Below, piece after piece: positions 32,360 through 42,309 of a stretch of DNA of 64,000 nt. The stretch is from assembly GCA_021432635.1 (NCBI GenBank), contig MU270025.1, forward strand, positions 62,001 through 126,000. The letters are read 5' to 3'. Position 1 is the stretch's first letter. The number at the start of each line of letters is the position of its first letter. A model generated the notes under the pieces. The model had not been told where the DNA came from. It worked only from the letters and a program-made list of their open reading frames with translations, and ran no database searches. The DNA comes from Thozetella sp. PMI_491 (taxonomy: Eukaryota; Ascomycota; Sordariomycetes; Chaetosphaeriales; Chaetosphaeriaceae). Position numbers and translations under genes: made by a program.

Positions 32360-33220
32360 GCCGAACGGCTGGCGATCTTGCTCCTGCACAGATCAACGTA
32401 TTTTACGAAATCACCACTTATACGTCAATATATCAGTGCCCCCATCCCTTTTCCCCTGGTTGTGCAAGCAGTGCAGTGTGTAAAGTGGCCAATACGAGAG
32501 CAAGGTGCGTGGTATTACAAATAGCAACTAATCACAGCCTATAGCCTAGAATCTTAACCCTTGCATTATACTAATCAATCTATTTGGCCTACGGAAAACT
32601 TATTCTACGAGAAAGCTTAGACCTAGCCTTAAATCCCTATATAGATAGGAGCTTGTTCTGCTAGAATAATGACTTAAATAGTGTTTAGGCGAAAGTCGGC
32701 CTCAGTTCAGCGTAAATAAATTCTCTCTAATAGGTTGTCCACAAGCCTTTATCGTACAACTTATTAATTCTGCTTTGCTGCATCCGGCGCATATCGTGGC
32801 ATTCCTTTCATTAGCTTCTAGCTTTCAGTTCCTTGAATCAGTTTGTATTACGGCACTAGACAAGCGACTTAGAGCCTATCACTAATACAGACCGAGTATA
32901 ATGCTAGACTATACCCAACATTATGAGGCGTACTCAAGAGCCCCGCGCAGCCACACAGGTTTCCACAAGCCTTTTTCTAGGCGCCAAACGCGGGTGGCTG
33001 TTGAGAAGCCAATCACCGCTCTTTATTAGTCGAGCTGAATCCGATGCTTTGGAACAAGAAGGGATTCAAATACCTCACACTACAGCCTTGTGAGAACTTG
33101 AAATTTTGTGGTGATCAGATTCAAGAACAGCAGATAACTTTTTCACTCGACCTACCCAGATCAAGCCCTGCGACCCTGCCTCTTTGACATATCCGTTTAC
33201 TGAACCCAACTAGGAGAAGT
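32360..33220. other. AT-rich gene-free tract
   Basis: An 860-bp stretch, markedly AT-rich from about 32530 to 32930, with TAGCCTAG, CTATATAGATAG and similar TA-rich words. No open frame. The base bias resembles old RIP-mutated repeat DNA, but no element family can be named. Confidence 0.45.
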
Positions 33221-35278
33221 ATGATATCTGACACTGGGTCAAGGCTGGCCGTCGCGGCTGCCCTGCTTTCGTTTCAAACCATCATCTTCGTCGGCGAGAT
33301 TGTGCTGGTCGTTGTAAGATCTGTCATAAAGTTCACGTTCGAAATAAAGAATCCCAAAGTAAACATCAACTTCTCATCCATACGTGGCCCAAGACTGCTC
33401 ACGCTGCTCCATCACCTCGCGGCTCCGATATCCATCGGTCTGTTGGGAGCTATCCTGGTACCGATCGCATTTACCTCATCTAGCAGAGAGTACCCGGCCA
33501 TGAACGCAGCTAGACAGTGCGACACGGAGGTTGATGCAGATATAGGTGGCGATGGCATTCGGGTCGCCATTTGGGTGCAAGAGAGCGTCCTGATCTTGTT
33601 GGCCATCCTGGGGACTTTTCACTCCTCGGCGACAGGGGCTAAGGAGACTGGTGCTGGCTTGGCTATCACTCACATTTCCCTCGCCATTGCTCTTTTGGTC
33701 CAGATGGGCAGAGGAACCCTCTCCTCCGTGGATGCCATGATCGGAGCGATGATTCTGGACTCGCAAAGCAGCGCCCTCTCCATTCAGTTTGTGTCCAAGG
33801 AGACATTGGCCGCTCGCTGGCAGGTCTGCATTATGAATCCCTGCCAGGTTTTCGGGCTCGTTGCCGAGGCTATTCTCGTCGCAGGGTTCGAAAGGAGAGC
33901 ATACGGCACCGAAGCTTGCAGCTGTATCTCAGTATTCTGGTGGGGGTGGTTAAGCAGCTGCTCTGCCGCTTCTAGCCGCGAGATGTCTATATTTTGGGTA
34001 TACTACGCACTACGAGTCATGGCCTTCGCGCAGTGCAGCTTCCACTCGCTCAAAGACACATGGAAATTCCATGCGGCAGAAAAATACAACAAATCTCTAA
34101 GTGGAATTAGTTATCCAAAGCTGGAAACCGGAACCGTGGACAGCGAGAAGAACCAACAAGACGACAATCAGAGACGGGAAGTCACTCCTCCGGATGAGGC
34201 TGAGGCTGGGGTCGAAGTTCGACAAGACGAGAGCCGCAACGGTGATGATAATAACGATCCGCATGAGAACACAGACTCAAGGGGCCTGGCGATTACACAT
34301 ACGCCGCCGGTAGCACGGCAGCGGTGGGAGATGGAGGAGGACGAGCTAAGATATCACGACTATCCTGCAACCATCACTCTGGTTTACATCGTGCACAGCG
34401 TGTTTGCCTTGGCTTCAATGACCGCGGTAGAGACAGCAATGAGAGAGCTAGAGCTGCATCCCAGTTCCCAAGTGTTCTCGGTCGGCCAGATCATCGCCAT
34501 AGTAGTTGCGGGAGCAACAATTATCCGGGCGATTTACTTATTTTGGGGCCTATTCTTCTCTCAATGGAACAAATTTGTATGGGCATTCTCACTACGAGTT
34601 GCCAAGGAAGTGGTCGTGGGCACACGTCGGCCGACATATAGGCTACTACCACCTCCAAATGGACAACCTCCGGGGGGCGTCCCTTTCCCCGCCGCAACTG
34701 ATGACTGCCCGGTGCGAATCGGTAATATTGTCAGCAATCATGAAGGTGTTTACGACCCCATCAGGATCGAAGATGGCATCAACAACGAGCTAGCCGTTTC
34801 AAGGATTCGTGGCTTCTCGTTCACGATCCCCGAGCGCGTCTTTCGCATTGCTATTACCATCCCCGGCCAGACGCAATCGTTTCAAACATCCGTAGCCCAA
34901 GAAGTCGGGTTCTTAGTTGACGAATTGGAGACAGTATCTTTCGTCCCTTCGGGTCGGCAGCTCGCCGAGTTGGCAAAGGACGAAAGCGTTGCGTTAGCGC
35001 TGAAGCAAGGAACGGTGTATGTGGTGACAGGGCTGAAGATAGCAAAAGGGCTAGAAGTAAGCAAGACGAAAAGATCTAACAATGCTTGGGCAGTGTCAGG
35101 GTTGCATATCGGGAATGTCGACATAGGGCTGTCTCGGAACTCTGAAACTGCTGACAAAATACATACAAATAATGCAGTTGTGATTGCTTATCGGCTTCAT
35201 CCTTTGCGCAAGAAACTCTGGCGCCCATCGGAGGTTTTATTGGGGCCGCCGTTGGAGAGCAGAGACGCCGTACTGTGA
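33221..35278 (+). CDS. Hypothetical multi-pass membrane protein (685 aa)
   Basis: An intronless frame of 685 residues that I do not recognise. The N-terminal half has about five or six hydrophobic segments: AAALLSFQTIIFVGEIVLVV near residue 12, a helix near 70-85, AIWVQESVLILLAILG near 115, and others near 150, 215 and 250. Then comes a charged, Gln/Asp/Glu-rich linker (about 295-370), then two more helices (PATITLVYIVHSVFALASMT and IIAIVVAGATIIRAIYLFWG). The C-terminal about 230 residues are soluble and carry no known motif. The C-terminal part is probably cytosolic. The gene is isolated, next to an AT-rich tract and a pseudogene, which suggests a lineage-specific gene. Codon use looks normal and the frame is long, so it is very likely real. 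Confidence 0.75.
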   Translation: MISDTGSRLAVAAALLSFQTIIFVGEIVLVVVRSVIKFTFEIKNPKVNINFSSIRGPRLLTLLHHLAAPISIGLLGAILVPIAFTSSSREYPAMNAARQCDTEVDADIGGDGIRVAIWVQESVLILLAILGTFHSSATGAKETGAGLAITHISLAIALLVQMGRGTLSSVDAMIGAMILDSQSSALSIQFVSKETLAARWQVCIMNPCQVFGLVAEAILVAGFERRAYGTEACSCISVFWWGWLSSCSAASSREMSIFWVYYALRVMAFAQCSFHSLKDTWKFHAAEKYNKSLSGISYPKLETGTVDSEKNQQDDNQRREVTPPDEAEAGVEVRQDESRNGDDNNDPHENTDSRGLAITHTPPVARQRWEMEEDELRYHDYPATITLVYIVHSVFALASMTAVETAMRELELHPSSQVFSVGQIIAIVVAGATIIRAIYLFWGLFFSQWNKFVWAFSLRVAKEVVVGTRRPTYRLLPPPNGQPPGGVPFPAATDDCPVRIGNIVSNHEGVYDPIRIEDGINNELAVSRIRGFSFTIPERVFRIAITIPGQTQSFQTSVAQEVGFLVDELETVSFVPSGRQLAELAKDESVALALKQGTVYVVTGLKIAKGLEVSKTKRSNNAWAVSGLHIGNVDIGLSRNSETADKIHTNNAVVIAYRLHPLRKKLWRPSEVLLGPPLESRDAVL

Positions 35279-36236
35279 TAGAGGAAACCAAGAGTGCCAG
35301 TTTAAGATGGAATCTGAATACATATTATCGGCTCTGCTCTCGTGTTGCACGATAAAGGGTTGATATAATTTCACTGTCTAAAGCCCACGAGACATTGGTG
35401 CCCAAGGTTGCAAGTAACTTTAAGCTGCATCGTCTGAATTAGGATCCTGGTTACCAATTTAGTTGTTTTAATTATAGTTCTCAGTTTTATAACATCAAGT
35501 CACCATACAGCTTTTTACATCTTTGCATTTGTCGATTTCCTTTTTCACGAATTAGTTTGTACGGCTCTGCTATAAGAACTTCTGTTTAGCGGCATATGTA
35601 AACATGTCCCTCACTCTAAGGAGAAGCTGAGATAACTCCTCGGGTGTGAGGCTCGTTTTCAAGATGTTTGACGTTCAGTGACCTTGTATGCACTTGTTAA
35701 AGCTATCCCGATCTTCGTTGCCATCCTTCAACCCCCTTCTGGCTTGGAGCTCCCTTCTAGGACCTCTCATCCACAGAGGGATGGCTTTCCCAGTCTTCGC
35801 TGTCATCCAACAACCTCTGTTCCGACTCGGAACTCTCCTTGAGGCCTCTCTCCACGAGGTCGTTTTCATCCAGCCAGTTGAGCACACTAACGCGGCCTGC
35901 ATCGTAAGGCATATGTCCTCCGAAAGGTGGCTGGATTTCACATTCAAGTCTCTGCAAGCATGGACTAATACACTCCAGCCCTGGAGAGGTAATAGGATTG
36001 CTTAACAACTCATTGATACACATTCGAAGAATAGAACATAGCCATCGTTGATGGTACTTGCAGGTATGTAACGTATTTGGGAATTCCATAAATGGAGGTT
36101 TTTGGTTTGTTACTGTAAGTAATCTGGTCATATGCGCCCGGGTCTGTTGATTCTACGTAATTCTTTGCCACATTCATTCACCAGCAATCCGCTTGAGTTC
36201 CAAATAGACCCAAGTCGAGTCAGCGACTGGTCCTAC
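35279..36236. other. Intergenic with a weak orphan frame
   Basis: A 958-bp spacer, AT-rich at 35280-35660. A 124-codon open frame lies on the minus strand (36131-35757) with the segment GLECISPCLQRLECEIQ, but it has no recognisable domain. Overlapping frames on the plus strand are equally open. I do not call a gene. Confidence 0.4.
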
Positions 36237-37871
36237 CTACAACCGGTTCCCCATGTTGACGTGGATGGCCTTGATCTGCGAATAGCCCTCCAGTCCTGCC
36301 TCGCCAAGCTCTCTCCCAATGCCGCTCTGCTTGACCCCTCCGAACGGCACTCTGGGGTCGCAGTCCTGACTGCTATTGATCCAGACCATTCCTGCCTCGA
36401 TTTCGCTTGCAACGCGGTGCGCACGTTCTAGGTTTGTCGTGAACACAGCTGCCCCGAGCCCGTAGACGGTATCGTTGGCGCTCCGAATGGCTTCCTCTTC
36501 CTCCTCGAATTCGCTAATCACAGCCACTGGGCCAAATATTTCCTCTCTCCAGATCTGCATGTCATTTTTTACGTTGATGAAGACGGTAGGTGCCACAAAG
36601 TATCCCTTCCCGTCCCCTATATCCGTGATGGCGTGGCCTCCGGTGGCGATGGCCGCACCTGCAACTCGGCCGGACTCAATGTAGGCGAGAACACGGTCGT
36701 GCTGCGTCTTGGTCACGAGCGGCCCCTGGTACGTCTCGGCGTCCCACTGATGCCCGACTTTGCTTGTCTTCTTGACCTCTGCAACGAATCGTTCCACAAA
36801 TTCGTTATATATCTTCTTTTGCACCAGAATACGCGAGGTGGCTGTGCAGATCTGGCCTTGGTTCGACATGATGCCGAGGTGCGACCATTTGACCGCCTGT
36901 TCCAGGTCGGCATCGTCAAACACCAGCAATGGAGACTTCCCTCCTGTCTCCAAGGTGATGTTCTTCAGAGTGCTTGCGGCCATCTTCATGATCTGCGTCG
37001 CGGTTGCCGTGGAGCCCGTGAAGGCCACTTTGTCCACGAGAGGATGCTGAGCTAGTGCGGCACCAGCATCTCTGCCATATCCGTTGATAATGTTCACAAC
37101 ACCGGGAGGGAAGCCAGCCTCCTTTATGAGCGTTCCGAGGATAAGTATGCTCAGCGGTGTTTGCTCTGCGGCCTTTATCACCACTGTGTTTCCACAAGCC
37201 AAGGCAGGACCCAGTTTCCAAGTCGCCATGGATAATGGGTAGTTCCAAGGGATAATCTGGCCGACCACGCCGATCGGCTGGCGCACAGTATAGGCGAACT
37301 TATTGGGTACGGGAATTGTCTGGCCGAAGATCTTATCACACCAGCCGGCATAGTAGCGGATCACGCCAATTGCTTCTTCCAAGTCGTTGGTGAGCGCCTC
37401 GAGGTATGATTTCCCTACCATTCTAGTCAGTTCACAGAGCACCTTATATCATAGAGCGCCGCGCCCTATCCACCCTCACCATTGTCCCAAGCATCAATTG
37501 TGGCAAATAGCGTCTTATTCGACTCGATCAAGTCGGCGAGACGGAACATTAGCTTGCCCCTGTCCGTCGCCGAGAGCTTCTTCCAGTCCGGCCTCCTGAA
37601 AGCTGCATAGGCCGCCTGGACCGCCTTATCGACATCCTCAGCCGAAGCAGCCTGCACTGTGGCTATCTCTCTTTCGGTCCTAGGAGCAGGACGCGGTGAA
37701 TATTCTGGCCGGCCCAGATTCCCCACCAAAGGGCGCTACTCACGCCGGATCAACTGTCACGATGGTAGCATCGGTAGATGACTTGGTAAACTCGTTGTTT
37801 ATGAAGAGTCCCGTTGGTTGTAACCAAGTGGTGCCATTTGGAGCGGTGAGGTTTACCGCAAGCTCAGCCAT
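36237..37871 (-). CDS. Aldehyde dehydrogenase (NAD(P)+)
   Basis: Three exons (37871-37744, 37679-37480, 37414-36237) give 501 residues, the normal ALDH length. Motifs: GQIIPWNYPLSMATWKLGPA (cofactor domain), TLETGGKSPLLVFDDADL with the general-base Glu, NQGQICTATSRILV with the catalytic Cys, EEIFGPVAVISEF, and the C-terminal PFGGVKQSGIGRELGE. It has no mitochondrial presequence and is probably cytosolic. It resembles broad-range fungal ALDHs close to betaine/acetaldehyde dehydrogenases. It oxidises an aldehyde to the acid. It could take aldehydes from the Rieske oxygenase or aminotransferase pathways nearby, but single ALDH genes are common and the link is only positional. Confidence 0.92.
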
Positions 37872-38478
37872 TGCGATAACGGAGGGGTCGGTCTCGCGGG
37901 TGCTCAAATGCAGAAGGGTTACAGAGATGGTGAATACTGAATTGTATCGAAAACGACAGCGCCCTCTTGAATGTGAACCCAAGATATGCAGGAGGAAGCT
38001 TTACATAGCTCCTTTGCGGTAGCTGGCTTCGAGGGGATGGGTGCTGTAGAGCATACCTAGTGGGTCGCTAGGTGCATTGTTCTCTTGCTTTTCCTATCTC
38101 GGCTCGCTGCCAAAACTAACGCGCAGTCGGGTTAACCTTCCTAAAAAAAAAATCAAGTACCTTCTCACCCCGCCTTTAGCCAGCGTAGGCCGGCTTTCCG
38201 CCACTAGTTTCGCTCATGACTCAAGGAAATGATACGTCGCCAGCGTCTTAGGAACAGAAGTCCAAGGCGAGCCAATCGCTACGTATAGCGTGTAGATAGA
38301 TCTCTACGGGGCATATGCCGGTCTTGCCACACGCGACCGTCGAATTTGGTAGCTAGCACAGAGGCAGCGCTTGTAGAGGACATGTCATGGAGAGAGGCCG
38401 ATTGAACCACAGAACTATAGAATGCGGTAGGTAAGAAACGAGAATAGATTTCCTTCTTCTACTGGGTATGGCACATGC
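37872..38478. other. Intergenic
   Basis: A 607-bp spacer between two minus-strand genes, with an A9 run at about 38142-38150. No gene seen. Confidence 0.5.
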
Positions 38479-39678
38479 TCAAAGTCCTAGTTGCTCAGCC
38501 TCCGCCTCGACGGTGCGAGGAATATCCTCCTCCAAGGTCTCATGTTGAGGCGCCCAGCCAACCAACTCCTTGGCTCGGCGAGCCTTGCTGCGAGCGTTCG
38601 TGCCGTATAGCACCGTGCCATGCGGCAGCAGCTTGTCGGAATCCACCGCGTTTAACTGGTCGACATCGTCTGTGGGGATCAATCCCTGCTTCACGGCCGC
38701 CGCCGCGACCCGCTTCGATATCTCCCCAAACGGCTGCACCTCACAGAACCCCGGTCAGTCATCCGCGGTATTTGGCGAGTTGTAGGAGGATGCTTACCAG
38801 TTCGGCAATGCCTGTTAGGTACAGGCCGTTTTGGTTCCACAGGCGCTCGTCTGCGGTGCGCTCCACAGCCTTCTCGGTAAGCTTGACGAATAATTCGCTC
38901 ACATCACGGATATGGATGTTTCCCCAAGAGCTGAGGCCCTCCCCGACCTGAAGACCTCGCTTTCGTTCTAGAGTTACTCGGGCAAGCTCGGGGATCTGGA
39001 CGCTGCGCTGGTTCACTGGTCCCCTGCCGGTGCCGTAGATAATGGGAGGGAAGACGAGTGCTGCCTTTACCTGGGGCGTGGAAGACACTGTGTCTAAAAC
39101 ATAGTTGTCAACTGCCCGTGCTGGGTGCTTCCGGATGACAGATCGGATCGCTTCGATGCCATCTAGATCATCGTACACGACATCGCTCCCTGAGCCAGGG
39201 ACGCGGCTAGGGTCGGCAAGTTCCCCGGCAGCAAGGGCGCTCGCCCCTGAGATCTGGATCCAGTACGCTTCAAGAGCATGGTAAGCCATGATGTGCCGAT
39301 CGTCCAGGACAAACATGTCTTCTTACCTGGACTTTTGTTCTCAGCCGCAGCCAGAGCCTTATGAATGGTCTGAACGCTTGCCAGGTGACCTGTGGCTGCT
39401 AGATGAAGCACAACATCCACTTTTGACACCGCTTGAGTGAGGATATCAGCGTCGTCTAAGTCTCCATGGAGAATCTCGACGTCTTTGTAAGAGCTGCTAA
39501 TTTCACGGCCCTTGGCTGCATCGCGAACAAGCAAGCTGAGCTTGTACTCAGGATGCTGAGTTGCTAGCAAATGTAGCACATCTCCACCGATGTAGCCCGA
39601 CGCCCCTGTGCTTAAGACCTTGTAAGTTGACGATCACAATGAGAGGATAGGTGAGACGAACAGGAAAATTCTCGCCAT
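38479..39678 (-). CDS. NAD(P)-dependent epimerase/reductase (extended SDR, atypical)
   Basis: Four exons (39678-39662, 39610-39327, 39267-38798, 38739-38479) give 343 residues. The 17-nt first exon with a GTTCGT donor joins to yield MARIFLTGASGYIGGDVLHL, an ideal Rossmann start, which is why this start was chosen. Further motifs: the acidic cofactor-ribose region LHGDLDDAD, VVLHLAATGH, QISGASAL in place of the usual active-site Ser region, and LVFPPIIYGTGRGPVNQRS with WGNIHIRDVSELFVKL. A canonical YxxxK could not be placed, as in NmrA-like or phenylacetaldehyde-reductase-like atypical members. Likely a cytosolic reductase or epimerase of a small carbonyl compound; substrate unknown. Confidence 0.85.
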
Positions 39679-40158
39679 GAGGGTTAAAACGCCGACTCTC
39701 AAATGAGGCAAGACAAAGAGGGAGGTAGTCGTCTAAGATGGAGATTGTGTCCGGCAGATGTCGTCATATGCAGCTCAGAGAGGCTCAGAATGGCGCACAG
39801 AAAGGGAGCGGGAGTGGTTCGTTATAAGGGGTAGCAATGATTACTTAATCCTCAGTCCCACCTTCCTCGCTCGAGATTTGGCGTCTGCGCTGAGCGTACG
39901 AAGTAAGACGGAGGGAATTTGGAGAAACTTGCACCCATATAGTTATGCGGGGCGGCAGTGGCTTTCTAAGCAAGCATCTAAGCAAGCATCTACGCAATTA
40001 CCCCTAAGATCGCAGCACTACGCATAAAAACAGTCACCTCAAGGGGAATTCCAAGTGCTGACTTTGACCCCAAACGGCAGTGAATTATTAATAAACAGCT
40101 CAAGGATGTGGCTGTTGCTCTCTAAACCACATCACTATGAGCGAATCCCTGCTAGCTG
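39679..40158. other. Intergenic
   Basis: A 480-bp spacer, containing a short tandem repeat of TAAGCAAGCATC around 39966-39992. No gene seen. Confidence 0.5.
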
Positions 40159-41791
40159 CTATCTCTGCAAGATGCTCTCCAGTGTGCGAAGAAAGATATC
40201 AGCTGTACGCACGTCAGTCAGCTCTCCGATGGCCATAGATTCGACGGAGTTGCACTCACCATGGTCTTGCTGGAAGATGAGCATGGGCCGGAGCCGGATC
40301 GCCGCGTCCCCGCTCACCCCCATATTGACGCCCTTCGCCTTCGCCGCAGCGACGACCTCCTCCCTGCGCGGGCTATCCCATGCGATAAACGTGCCTTGAC
40401 CTTTGCCTCGAAGGTTCTGGATCTCGTCCGGATACTTCTCCGCAAGCCTCTCCAGCCCGGCAAAGAGGTAGTCACCGACTTGCGCCGTGTGCTCCACGAG
40501 GCCGAGCCGTTCGATCTCTCCGTAGATGGCACGGAAGAGAAGAGCCCGGACTGGGTCGCCCATCCATGTGTTAAACTGCCGGTATGGCCTGTCGGGCCGC
40601 AGCGATACGTTGCCGAAGTAAAAGCCCGCCGCCTGGGCCTTTTTTGAGAAGGTCACCATGTCCGGGGGGGAGGAGAGATTCCAGTGTTCGTGGGCCCAGA
40701 ACTTGCCGGTCGCACCGACGCCAGTCTGGACTTCGTCCACGATCAAGAGGACTCCCCTCTTCTTCGTAAGATCACGGAGGCCTTGAAAGAACCGAGGTGA
40801 CGCGTGATTATCGCCGCCCTCCGACTGGATTGGCTCGACCACCACCGCGGCCACCGGCTTCGGTGCGTTGACAATGAGGCGGTCGGTCTCGTGTAGGCAG
40901 CGCTCCTCCTCAGCTTGGTTCTCGGCTGCATACTCATCCAACGGGTACTTTAGCGCCGGGAACGGAGCAACGGGCCAGTCAAAGGCCGGCACGTCTAGCT
41001 TGTGGATTGGCTTGCTGCGGGTGGTGGAAAGACTGCCGAACAGACGCCCGTGGAAACCTTTGGTAAAGGACATGATAGAGTACTCCGGCGCGCCCGGAGC
41101 CTGGTTCAGCATGACAGATTCAAGCTGAGCCGGGCTGAAATCGGCACCACCTCGCTCTTGAGTCCCCCTCCATATACAAGCGGCTTTGTAGGCGGTTTCA
41201 TTCGCATCGGAGCCCGTCGTGGCGGTGAATACCTGGTCCAAACCTCTGGGCGCTGCCTTCAGTAGGCCAGTAGTCAGCACTTCGGCCCAGTCCTTCGACG
41301 GGAAGCTACCGAGAGCCGGCCGGCTGGCAATGGCTCGAATCATCTCAGCCGAAGAACAGAGGCGGTTGAGCTGCGGGTTGTTGTATCCAAGAGGGATCGA
41401 GGCTATCTGGGCAAACACATCCAGGAAGGTGTTGCCGTCGGCATCGACGAGGCTGTGGAGAGCCATTGGGTCAGGTAGCCGTCTCCATACAGGGATCTGC
41501 AAGCACTTACTAGTTGCCGATCGACTTCTCGTAGTCCACCAAAGTGCTGGAGCTGCGCGTGTCGAAGACTCGCTCTAGATCCTGCAGTCCTGCTTTCACT
41601 GCCGGCCCCGGGATGCTGGTCACGACCCTAGGACCGGATGGCTCCCCTTCGACAAATGTTGCAGCCTTCGATGCACTGCTCGAAAGGTAAGCTCTTCGCT
41701 CCATGGCGGATAAACCTAGACCCATCGCCGGCCTGCCGGCCCGCGTAGGCATGAGTTTGCTCGCATGTCGCCAGCACAGTGCCATGTTCAC
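40159..41791 (-). CDS. Class III PLP aminotransferase (4-aminobutyrate / beta-alanine type)
   Basis: Three exons (41791-41511, 41452-40260, 40202-40159) give 505 residues. The first about 40 residues are basic and Ser-rich (MNMALCWRHASKLMPTRAG), a likely mitochondrial presequence. Family motifs: YLVDADGNTFLDVFAQIASIPLGY, TGSDANETAYKAACIW, GFHGRLFGSLSTT, PIQSEGGDNHASPRFF, VDEVQTGVGATGKFWAHEHW, and the PLP Lys in DMVTFSKKAQAAGFY. The last 14 residues come from a 44-nt exon. It moves the amino group of GABA, beta-alanine or beta-aminoisobutyrate to 2-oxoglutarate, giving a semialdehyde. It is divergent from a Zn2Cys6 regulator and near methylmalonate-semialdehyde dehydrogenase and an amino-acid permease. 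Confidence 0.93.
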
Positions 41792-42309
41792 CGAGATGGC
41801 TTGGGCCCCAGGAAAGAGAAAACTGTCTCTGATTGTGGTAGAGTGCTGGCGGAAACGGAAGTGTCTGTTCAGCGTAAACTTTACAATTTCTTAGCCCGAA
41901 CAAGCAGACCTGCGTAGTAGCCCTCCGCATCCCGATCTCGATATAAGTTCTCCAGGAACCAATGCCATGCTTCCAGATCAGACAGCAGTCAATTGGCGGA
42001 GGGGTCGCTTAGAGTGGGACCGCTCCCCGCAAGACACTGTGTCGTGTCTACTAACCTGCGAAAGGGATAGTGCGAGCCGTCGCGGAAACCTGCCTCTTGC
42101 GAATTCATGCCCCTCCCCCGTGTGGCCGAAAGCCCGCTTATCGCTACCCCAAAAGCCCAGACCGGACCCCGCCGTGGACGGCATGACCGCTCGTCTACCG
42201 GGCCGGAAACTTTATGCGACGTTTAGTCGCCATACTTTAGGAAGGCGGGTGGCCTTCCTCTTCCTCTCCCTCGCCGTATCTCCCCAGACTGTCCCTCACT
42301 AGCGAGAGA
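41792..42309. promoter_or_regulatory. Divergent promoter, aminotransferase / Zn2Cys6 regulator
   Basis: A 518-bp shared promoter. CTTATC (a GATA site) is at 42137-42142 and CGG/CCG triplets cluster at 42170-42215, possible sites for the adjacent Zn2Cys6 factor. No gene seen. Confidence 0.5.

Noticed and set aside
35757-36131. 124-codon minus-strand frame with the segment GLECISPCLQRLECEIQ
   Set aside because: No known domain, no intron support, and an equally long open frame on the other strand; kept only as a remark in the spacer entry.
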